Shown: positions 1 through 7,300 of the stretch, in pieces
Position numbering within the stretch: the stretch's first letter is position 1
How the letters are laid out: each line of letters opens with the position of its first letter
Notes under the pieces: model-generated
What the model saw: the letters and a program-made list of their open reading frames with translations, nothing else
Told to the model about the DNA's origin: nothing
Databases searched by the model: none
Source of the DNA: Thermodesulfovibrionales bacterium
GTDB taxonomy: Bacteria; Nitrospirota; Thermodesulfovibrionia; Thermodesulfovibrionales; SM23-35
DNA: 8,651 nt
NCBI GenBank assembly: GCA_022013235.1
Contig: JAKLQR010000230.1
Coordinates: 1-8,651 of the forward strand
Direction: 5' to 3'
Made by a program: the position numbers and the translations under genes

Positions 1-2207
1 AGCGAAACAAGTTTTTCGATATGTGGATTCATAAAAACCCGGCACAGGACGATCAGATCATATGCAATAGCCTTCTGATAATCCAATTCCGTTTCCAGAA
101 TGACCTCGCTCGCTATATCTATTAACTCCATGTATTTTTTCATGTTATTTGCCCGGTAGTGATTCGTGAGGGCCCCCGCCGGATCTGCAACATACAGAAC
201 CCTGAATTTCCGTGAAGTCGGGAATTTCTGAATAGTAGCAAGAACCTCATTCCGCTGGGCTCTAATGACCTGTGTTCTCTTGAAAGTTCTCTGAAATGTT
301 TTTCCCACCTTGTCAAAAAATACCTTCCAGCCTGCATCACGAATAACTCTCCGGCTCTTTGCAATATACCCTATCCAGAGCCCATGCAAACCCCTCAGTT
401 TGATCCCGGCAAGTTTCCGGTAGTTTTTCTGTTTTCCTGTTGCATTGTAAATTGCTAAACCCTGGGAAAGCCGATAGAAGGGAATATGGAAAAACCAACG
501 AAACAACATACCCCGATGCTTTGCGAAAAGCACATCGTCTACACTTTGCCTCACCGTCCATCGCAGGAATTGACCGAAAGACATGGCCTGCGCGCTGTCT
601 TTCTGAACAATCGCTTTCGTCTCCCTGAAACGCCGCCGGTACGAATAGATCAACGAACTCGAGTGAGAATGATGGGCTGCGGCTGTCGGTACATAGACGA
701 CCTGGTATCCTTCCCTCATAACCTGCTTTGCCCAGATAATATCTTCTGCGCCGGACACCTCCTCATCGAAAGGCATCTTTTCCCACACTTCCCGTTTCAG
801 GGAAGCATTTCCGTTAGAAAAACGCTCAGGCATATCAATCCATGCATCGGGAAACCAGATATCGAGGTCTCTCCCTTCAGAAGGACAGGCCTCGGGCAAC
901 GGAACATTTCTTCCGAAGGTGGCCGCGACAAAGGGTTCTTTATAGGGCGATAGCAAGTTCTTCAGAAAAAGTGTGTCAGTAGGTATCGTATGTCCGCTGA
1001 GATTTACAAAAATCTCTCCGGCAGCATTTCTGTATCCAACGTTCAAGGCCTTTCCAAAGGTGAATTCTTCCGGTTTCATGAAAACAATCTTGCAGTCATG
1101 CTCTGTTGCAATCTTGACGGTATCATCGATAGATCCGGAATCCACAACCACTATTTCGACCCTGTTTGGATAATCTTGTTCCCGGATACGGGTGATTACG
1201 CGCGCCAACATCTTTCCCTCGTTCTTCACCCTGAGAATCACAGAGACGGCAGGATATTCGAATTCATGCAGCACGTCTCTTTCTCTCTGCTCGCTGTCTG
1301 TCGTTACGGGCGGCGCAGAGGCGTCGGGGTGTTCTTCCCTTAGCGCCTCGTTTTCGACCTTGAGATATTCAATCGTCTCCCTGAACTTAGCTATTTCTTC
1401 TTCGAGAGATTTTATTTTCTGCAGAATGATCAAATCACCCAACCATTTCCCTTCATATACCAGCCTGTAAAGGACTTCGGGGGTGATCTTGTCCTTATGG
1501 ATCAACAGAATTTTCTGACGGTAAGGCGATAGCTTTTCGTCTCCAATCGTTACCTGATGCTGGGCGCTCCAGAACGTATATTTTGCCGTTATTTCAGAAA
1601 AATGGAAAAATGGATGCTTGCTTCCTATCCTGATAAGGAGGTCCCAGTCTTCGCATAAATCGAATTGCTCATCAAACCCTCCCGATTCAGACAGCACCTC
1701 TCTATGAAATAACAATGTCATAAAAGAAATGTAGTTCTGAAGCAAGAGCGTCTCGAAGGAAAAATCTATTGACTCTCTAGGAATTTTTGAAGTTTCAATA
1801 ATGTCTTCTGAGGTATCAATATTCGACAGATACACAACCTCAGCATCGGTATAGGCAACCTTGAAATCGTTCGGATGGAAAGCTTGCATAAGGACCGTGA
1901 GATGTTCGGGATACAGTTCGTCGTCATCATCAAGGAAACCGATGTACTCACCCTTTGCATTTTCTATCCCCACGTTCCCGGCATGAGCCCTTCCGGTATT
2001 CTGTTCAAGCCGGAAGTAATTAAGAGCAATATCTCCGAGGATTGCTTGTATTCCGTTGGTGTCCAGGCTGCACCCGCCGTCGTTTACCAGGACGACTTCA
2101 AGCGGACGGTAAAACTGTCCGGAAATACTCCGCAGCGCGCGGTTGAGCAGCTTCGGCCTGTCTTTTGTCCTGACGATAAAGGATACTAAAGGATTTTCAT
2201 GCCGCAT
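1..2207 (-). CDS. Multidomain glycosyltransferase: GT2 - coiled coil - GT2 - start of a GT-B-like domain (3' end outside window)
   Basis: The frame is open for 735 codons and runs off the left edge, so the C-terminus is missing. The first GT2 domain (about residues 6-225) has the family-2 start PLVSFIVRTKDRP, VNDGG at 41-45, the metal-binding acidic run DDDD at 93-96 and an ED motif (E186-D187). Residues 263-292 are charged and heptad-like, probably a short coiled coil. A second GT2 domain (about 318-530) has VSVILRVKNE, VVVDSGS at 353-359 and an ED motif at 488-489, but carries LSGHTIP (403-409) where DxD is expected. From about 667 a new domain begins (RVLYVADP, then HYRANN at 683-688), resembling the N-terminus of GT-B (group 1/CgeB-like) transferases. 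The ATG at 2207 has GGAAGG seven bases upstream and an in-frame TGA at 2226-2228. By family, such proteins transfer sugars from activated donors to a growing surface glycan in the cytoplasm; donors and acceptors are unknown. Its first domain is a paralogue of the start of the 4335-8204 protein. Confidence 0.92.
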   Translation of the reverse strand, partial: MRHENPLVSFIVRTKDRPKLLNRALRSISGQFYRPLEVVLVNDGGCSLDTNGIQAILGDIALNYFRLEQNTGRAHAGNVGIENAKGEYIGFLDDDDELYPEHLTVLMQAFHPNDFKVAYTDAEVVYLSNIDTSEDIIETSKIPRESIDFSFETLLLQNYISFMTLLFHREVLSESGGFDEQFDLCEDWDLLIRIGSKHPFFHFSEITAKYTFWSAQHQVTIGDEKLSPYRQKILLIHKDKITPEVLYRLVYEGKWLGDLIILQKIKSLEEEIAKFRETIEYLKVENEALREEHPDASAPPVTTDSEQRERDVLHEFEYPAVSVILRVKNEGKMLARVITRIREQDYPNRVEIVVVDSGSIDDTVKIATEHDCKIVFMKPEEFTFGKALNVGYRNAAGEIFVNLSGHTIPTDTLFLKNLLSPYKEPFVAATFGRNVPLPEACPSEGRDLDIWFPDAWIDMPERFSNGNASLKREVWEKMPFDEEVSGAEDIIWAKQVMREGYQVVYVPTAAAHHSHSSSLIYSYRRRFRETKAIVQKDSAQAMSFGQFLRWTVRQSVDDVLFAKHRGMLFRWFFHIPFYRLSQGLAIYNATGKQKNYRKLAGIKLRGLHGLWIGYIAKSRRVIRDAGWKVFFDKVGKTFQRTFKRTQVIRAQRNEVLATIQKFPTSRKFRVLYVADPAGALTNHYRANNMKKYMELIDIASEVILETELDYQKAIAYDLIVLCRVFMNPHIEKLVS

Positions 2208-2588
2208 TTGTTTGCCTTCCCGGATTCATAATACCATGTAATTGTACTGCATTCCAGCATCCAGTTTCGAAGCAGTTCGTCCGACGGTGAAAAAGGTTCA
2301 GCGGATATCCTGTATCCCCTTCTCCCTTTCGAAGGATAACGGGAGAAACATTGGAATTTTCCGTCAGTTGACTCCGGCTATTATATATTCATAAATGCAG
2401 TCCCGGCGGTGTTCCGAGAGCAGTTCACAACAAGCAAAAGTTCTCCTTCGGAATTTTCTCCCTGGGACGCAGGTTAGCAGACTTGTTTTTTCAGAAGTAC
2501 CAGGAACAACGCGGTTACTGTGGGGAAAAGGCCCACTCCGCCCCTTCACGCCTTCCGCGCTACGATAGGAACCGCCCAGGGAGTTGCT
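2208..2588. other. Gene-free stretch upstream of the left glycosyltransferase
   Basis: I find no convincing gene here. A 61-codon minus-strand frame (2364-2549) is rich in Arg and Cys, has no recognisable motif and no good ribosome binding site. The stretch should hold the promoter of the minus-strand glycosyltransferase. One TATAAT (minus strand, 2380-2385) is a possible -10 box, but no good -35 lies 16-18 bases before it. An inverted repeat TTCTCCC/GGGAGAA around 2320-2346 has a 14-base loop and no T-run, so I do not call it a terminator. Confidence 0.5.
2215..2220 (-). promoter_or_regulatory. Ribosome binding site fixing the start at 2207
   Basis: The minus strand reads GGAAGG, seven bases before the ATG at 2207. 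A second ATG at 2200 is out of frame with the glycosyltransferase, and an in-frame stop lies at 2226-2228, so 2207 is the only sensible start. Confidence 0.7.
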
Positions 2589-2621
2589 ATAACGTGTAAA
2601 AGTGAAACTTTTACACGTTAT
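2589..2621. repeat. Perfect palindrome, 15-bp arms with 3-base centre; probable operator
   Basis: The left arm ATAACGTGTAAAAGT (2589-2603) is followed by GAA and the exact reverse complement ACTTTTACACGTTAT (2607-2621). The hexamer TGCTAT occurs at both borders (2585-2590 and 2621-2626). The arms are AT-rich and no T-run follows, so this is not a classical terminator. The right arm overlaps where the -35 region of the adjacent TATAAT would fall, the usual place for the operator of a dimeric repressor, often an autoregulator. No intact regulator gene is visible nearby. The palindrome is seen directly; the operator role is inferred. Confidence 0.65.
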
Positions 2622-2635
2622 GCTATCATTATAAT
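2607..2635 (+). promoter_or_regulatory. Candidate sigma-70-type promoter for the radical SAM cassette
   Basis: A consensus -10 box TATAAT lies at 2630-2635. The -35 is poor: ACTTTT (2607-2612) has the right 17-base spacing but little match, while TTTACA (2610-2615) matches better but leaves only 14 bases. A weak -35 inside a palindromic operator suits a regulated promoter. Transcription would start near 2642, just before the first small ORF, leaving about 145 bases of leader before the radical SAM gene. Confidence 0.45.
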
Positions 2636-2645
2636 AAACTAAGCT

Positions 2646-2711
2646 ATGAAAGGAGATCTAGTGAAGGAGATACACAATCGGTTTAGCCGGTTTACACATG
2701 GAGGGCAATAA
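2646..2711 (+). CDS. Tiny ORF (21 codons) right after the promoter; leader peptide or gene remnant
   Basis: ATG at 2646 opens a 21-residue frame ending in TAA at 2709-2711. Inside it, GTG at 2661 has a much better ribosome site (AGGAG at 2651-2655, five-base gap) and would give a 16-residue peptide, roughly VKEIHNRFSRFTHGGQ. I do not recognise the peptide. Because it sits behind an operator-like palindrome and a consensus -10, it may be the first codons of a lost autoregulated gene (for example a regulator or toxin-antitoxin gene), or a short leader peptide. Neither is proven. Confidence 0.25.
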   Translation: MKGDLVKEIHNRFSRFTHGGQ

Positions 2712-2781
2712 AGTTGAATTGGTAGGCAGTATTCTTTATTTTGTGAATCTGAAAGCAAATTACCAATCCAATTTTTCATGA
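2698..2781 (+). CDS. Tiny ORF (27 codons) immediately upstream of the radical SAM gene
   Basis: ATG at 2698 opens a 27-residue frame that begins MEGNKVELVGSILYF and ends in TGA at 2779-2781, six bases before the radical SAM start. It overlaps the end of the preceding tiny ORF in another frame. No good Shine-Dalgarno precedes it, so it would rely on coupling from the upstream ORF. It could be a coupled leader, a remnant of a disrupted gene, or chance. It lacks Cys and shows no recognisable RiPP leader motif. Confidence 0.2.
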   Translation: MEGNKVELVGSILYFVNLKANYQSNFS

Positions 2782-2787
2782 GAAATT

Positions 2788-4302
2788 ATGAATAAGGCAA
2801 GAGATTCAATAACAAGTAATATCAATCGGTTAATGTCTCGATTTCGAGGTGATCTTTTTAAGCAGGCCAAAAGTAAAAGCACCGTTGGTTTGATACTTGC
2901 TACCAGATTTGATAAGGGCTATAGTCACAGCTTTGGCCCTTTAGGGCTTGGGTATCTGGCAGCTAGCGTTCGCAAGGAGCTAAAAAACGTAAATATTGTA
3001 ATGAAAGAAAGCTTGGATGAAATAATTGCAGCAAAGCCTGGGCTCATCGGTATAAGCGCCCAAAGTGAAAATTACTCAATTGCTGTTAATTATGCAAAAA
3101 CAATAAAAAGTGCTTTGAATATTCCGGTAGTTATTGGTGGCATTCACATTTCAATGTTGCCAGAATCACTTGATGATAACTTTGATGTAGCAGTAATTGG
3201 CGAAGGCGAAAGTACTTTTGTCGAGCTTATCCAATCTTATATAGATAATAATGGTCTTAATATTGACTCTTTAATGAATATCCCCGGTTTATTGTTTAAA
3301 ATGGATGGTGTCTTACACATGACGCCTTCCAAGGAAGTAGTTAAAAACCTTGATTTATTGCCAAGACCCATCTATGAAGAACTCCCATTCTATAGAAAGT
3401 CAACTGTAGCTTGTATTGTTACTTCTCGCGGCTGCCCTTATCACTGCACTTTTTGTATTTCAGAAAAATTCTCCAAACGCTACCGCCACTTATCTGCCGA
3501 AGTAGTTTCGAATGATATTGAAGAGTTGGTAACAAGAAATGGGATAAAACACATCGTTTTTTATGATGATCTGCTCATTGCAGATAAGAAAAGACTTTTA
3601 TCACTCATTGTAAATTTACGGGAAAAGAACATTCTTGGCAAGGTTAGTTTCTCATGTGCAGTACGTGCAAATTTAGTTAATAATGAAATATGTCATTTAC
3701 TCAAAGAGCTGAATGTTATTGACCTCGGAATGGGGATTGAGTCATTCAGTGATAAAATATTGCGCTATTACAACAAAACAGGAGTTACTGGTGAAATAAA
3801 CCAGCGTGCACTTGATCTATTACACAATGCAGGTATAACGGTAAATCCCAGCTTTATTTTTGCTGCGCCAATAGAAACAAAAGAAGATATGCTCATCACT
3901 CTCAGGAAAATATATAGTAATTTTAGAGATGGAAAACTTGGGTCTCCAACTTGGGCAACATTAATACCATATCCAGGCACAAAAATTTGGGATTATGCCG
4001 TTGAAAGAGGAACGGTCAGCAATGATATGGATTGGAACAATTACGGGGCGACTCAATCTACCATGTATTTATGTGAAGAGGTGTCATTGTCCGAGTTTAA
4101 TCAATTAATGGACGAGTGGGTAACTAAATTCACCTTGTTACTAAAAAATTACCCTGACAAAGGTGGACATTTTGTAGTAAGAAACGAAGCAGAGTTATAC
4201 GAAAAAATTAAATATTTATTCCCAATTCTCAATAAAAGGGGAACTAAGGAGCTTGGCGACGACCTAATCTTGCAAGAGGGGAAGCGGAACAATTTATCTT
4301 AG
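2788..4302 (+). CDS. Radical SAM protein with N-terminal cobalamin-binding-like domain
   Basis: This 504-residue protein follows the plan of B12-binding-domain radical SAM enzymes (the BchE-like/class B methylase group). The N-terminal Rossmann-like region (about 30-190) has FGPLGLGYLAAS (49-60), a PGLIGIS strand (84-90), GGIH (117-120) and GEGES (138-142). The radical SAM core (about 205-430) has the [4Fe-4S] ligands C216, C220 and C223 in RGCPYHCTFC, a GIES motif (316-319) and IPYPGT (393-398). The cluster would cleave S-adenosylmethionine to a 5'-deoxyadenosyl radical. The DxHxxG motif that ligates cobalamin is absent, so B12 binding is uncertain. The start is the first Met after an in-frame TGA at 2779-2781; its ribosome site is weak, so coupling to the small ORF upstream is possible. 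The gene is much richer in A+T than its neighbours (hand count of 3661-3720: 16 G/C in 60) and lies opposite to them, suggesting transfer. Substrate unknown. Confidence 0.9.
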   Translation: MNKARDSITSNINRLMSRFRGDLFKQAKSKSTVGLILATRFDKGYSHSFGPLGLGYLAASVRKELKNVNIVMKESLDEIIAAKPGLIGISAQSENYSIAVNYAKTIKSALNIPVVIGGIHISMLPESLDDNFDVAVIGEGESTFVELIQSYIDNNGLNIDSLMNIPGLLFKMDGVLHMTPSKEVVKNLDLLPRPIYEELPFYRKSTVACIVTSRGCPYHCTFCISEKFSKRYRHLSAEVVSNDIEELVTRNGIKHIVFYDDLLIADKKRLLSLIVNLREKNILGKVSFSCAVRANLVNNEICHLLKELNVIDLGMGIESFSDKILRYYNKTGVTGEINQRALDLLHNAGITVNPSFIFAAPIETKEDMLITLRKIYSNFRDGKLGSPTWATLIPYPGTKIWDYAVERGTVSNDMDWNNYGATQSTMYLCEEVSLSEFNQLMDEWVTKFTLLLKNYPDKGGHFVVRNEAELYEKIKYLFPILNKRGTKELGDDLILQEGKRNNLS

Positions 4303-4303
4303 G

Positions 4304-4319
4304 CTGAAGGCATCTTCAG
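4304..4319. terminator. Short hairpin between the convergent genes, possible weak terminator
   Basis: CTGAAG GCAT CTTCAG forms a perfect 6-bp stem just after the radical SAM stop codon, within the 32-base gap between the two convergent genes. No strong T-run follows on either strand, so intrinsic termination would be weak. It is listed because it is the only hairpin in the gap where both transcripts meet. Confidence 0.25.
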
Positions 4320-4334
4320 ATAGTTTCTATTCAT

Positions 4335-7300
4335 CTATGACAACAACGTCACAATGCCACGTCCACAGTAGTGATCATCAAGAACAAGGCCCGATATTGT
4401 CGCACGCTCCGACATCGACATATTATCGACAAACTCCCCAAACAATAGTTCGGGCAGACGCAGCGGCAACGTGAGGTCTGGACAGATATTACGCTGAACC
4501 GCAAAGAAGTCATCCAAGAAAGACGAGAGGCCGCGACGAATCTTGTTGCGTATCTCCGAAGCCCCCTGTTCGTTGAGAAAAAGCTCCTGGTACACTGCTT
4601 TCAGTTGACCGTCACCGCACAGGTCGTAGTAAATCACTTGAGGATCGTTGGAGCTCATGAACATCTCCAGTTCAAAGCTTCTTCTCCACAGGGGAGACAC
4701 GTTGGAATCGTCACCATTTATCTGACTTCCGTAGTAACCGTGTGTGAAAGCGCCGTGCTTCTCATAAATTTTTCGTGACTTTGCGGAAGTCAGCATATAG
4801 TAGCCGTGAATCGGTTTTTTCAGGAACCCTGATAGCATTCCCTGAATGGTCCCGGAGTAGCCCACATCGACAACCGCTGCTGACGAGGAATCATTCAGAC
4901 CAAGACTATTCAAATACGCCGTCAAACCAGGGCGTTCTGCGCGGCTTCGGGCAAATATTTTCTCCGCAAGTTCTTCAAGCACCGGATGAAGGTGACTGAT
5001 ATCGCCGCTTATTTCCACAGATTTTCCGGTCTTCCAGAGGCCTTTCCGGCACAGGTCCTTAACGTCATTATCATCCAAAATCACCCCATAACGGTACCTG
5101 ATGAATGCCTTCAGTTCGTTTGGAAAATAAGCGGAAGCTCTCGCAATTCTGCAAATGTCGTCGAAAGACTCGATCATCGCTACGGTTACGGCACGCCGGG
5201 ATAGTACAAGATACTCGGAGGGGATTGTATCCTCTACGTGCCTCGCGACCCGGTCGTAAACCTCTTTCAGCAACTGACCCTCCCGGGCAAGGAAATACAG
5301 TTTTTCAATCCCATCTGTTTTTGCCTGGTCCCTCAACCATAAACAGAAACTCAGGACGACGGGACCAACCACGGCATAACCAATATTCTCCGGTCCGCCA
5401 GGAATGAAAACGTCGGGATCGAATTTCTTATAAAATACCGATTGAAAAAGTCTTGTTGCCACTAACCCCAGCACCAGTTGTTCGTCCAGGCTGCCTTCCG
5501 TTCGAGCCCATTCAAGTAGCGGCGCAAAACGATGCAAACTCCGGGCAATTTCGACCGGTCGCAAGACGTGGAATACCTGAATCCCGAGATCAATAGGAAT
5601 CTGCACATCAGAATGTTCGTTGTCACCTACCATCAGGAGTTCGCCCGGAGCAATCTTCTCCTGTTCCAATAAGAGTCGGTACAATTCCCCTGTATCCTTC
5701 CGGACCCCGATGTCCGATGAGAGATATAGTGCCTGGTAGCCCGTGATTCCATTCTCCGCAAGCATCCGTACAACAACGGAACGCGGGAGAAACATGTCGC
5801 TCACGAGAACGACGCGTTTGCCGCTGCGCATCGCGTAGTTGAACAGTTCTACGCACTCAGGTCGGGGGGCGACCAGATGCAGTTCTATGTGCTCTTCCAG
5901 GGCGCGGAGATGCTCCACCTCGCTGGCCTGTTTTCCGGTCAATGAAGCGAACTCAGAGTAAATGTCTTCAAGACCTACGTCTCGTCCCAACCGCGAACGC
6001 GCCAGTTCTTCGGCGTGCGCCCGCAGTCCAGCAAAGCCTACACCGCCACTTTCCTTGAGGCGGTGCTCGATGATCGTTTTTGTGGTTTCAGGGTGCAGCA
6101 CCGGCCGAATAAAAAGCGTATCGAAAATATCGAAAGCGACCACTTTAATATCATTTGCCTCCCGCATCATCTTTTCAACATACTCACGCGTTCGGTCCAT
6201 GTAGCGGTCGAACCGCCACTTTGACCAACTGGGGCAAAAAGGATCGCGCAGAATTAACGTCGTGTATCCGGCTTGCCTGGCGACAAGAGGCAACAACCGC
6301 TCAACGCAGTGGGACAAAGTACCGTCTGTCTGGCCCGCTTCCGGCGAAAAATCATCCAGCACAATACCGGCTGAGAAAAGATTCTGAATAGCCTCGCTCC
6401 TGGCCCAAAACATCGATCCCGCCGGGTAGTCAAAATACCCTTCCGGCATCTCTTTGATACCCATCTGCCGGCACATTCGGGAACCTGATGCTCTGTTAGA
6501 GAGCCAGGTATTACCCCAATACGGAAGATGCTTGTAATTTTGAGAGTAAATAATTCCTGTATCCGGGTTTTTTACCAGGAGCGAAAAAATCCGCCGCACC
6601 TGGCTTTCGCTACCCAGGAGCTGACGAAAAAGATATTCCCGCCAGCCAACCATCCTTCCTTGTGTATAGATAGATTTCTTGGTGTGTATATGACAGAAAT
6701 AGTCGTATTGTGCCAATTGAGCGCCAAAATGACACACCATCGGCGCAATATCCCGGCCGCGATTCTCGACGATATCCACGATGACTCGACCAACCCGTGG
6801 CAGTTTCGAAAATACCTGATAACAGGTATCCTGTGCCTCGTCGGTCTGGACTGAAACAAATAGGTCGAATATAAAAGGCATGTTCTTGAGGTAAGATGCT
6901 AATTCTCTTGTCAAATCAGGATAGTAAACATGCGCATGGATGGCAATCCGGCCAGGGCTGGCTCCAGACAGGGGCTGGACATCCACGATGTCCAGCAGTT
7001 CGGGTGAACCAAGAGAAGAACCCAAGGATTTGGAGTGGCAGGTGGCATCTTTAACCTTCCGTACCGTCGCTCTCAGACCCGATTTTCGGTAATACCAATA
7101 CGTTTTTACGATTGCATCCCGAAGCGACGCGAGGCCACTCACGCATCTGTCTATGTTAAATACAGAGCAGATGACTCGGCGAGTCCACCGGAGCGGTGCT
7201 GTGAGTTTCCATGATTTCGACGAAAGGATGTCATCCACCAATTCGTGATAGTGACCGGCTTTTGCCTCAGACTCAGCAAGTTTACTCCCGAGTGTGGCCT

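Noticed and set aside
486..1470. Long plus-strand frames (155, 117, 92 codons) opposite the left glycosyltransferase
   Set aside because: They overlap a 735-codon minus-strand frame with clear GT2 motifs, and their translations show no domain features.
2404..2412. GGCGGTG resembling the ops element (GGCGGTAG) of polysaccharide operons
   Set aside because: It lacks the full core, and it lies on the plus strand, pointing away from the minus-strand glycosyltransferase gene.
2364..2549. 61-codon minus-strand frame in the gap upstream of the left glycosyltransferase
   Set aside because: No recognisable motif, no good ribosome binding site and an Arg/Cys-rich random-looking composition.
2589..2621. 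Palindrome read as an intrinsic terminator
   Set aside because: The stem is AT-rich, no T-run follows, and a consensus -10 box lies directly downstream, which fits an operator better.
2585..2626. Insertion-sequence end or MITE (palindrome with TGCTAT direct repeats)
   Set aside because: No second copy or paired terminal repeat is found in the window, and no transposase is present; the TGCTAT at the right partly overlaps the palindrome arm.
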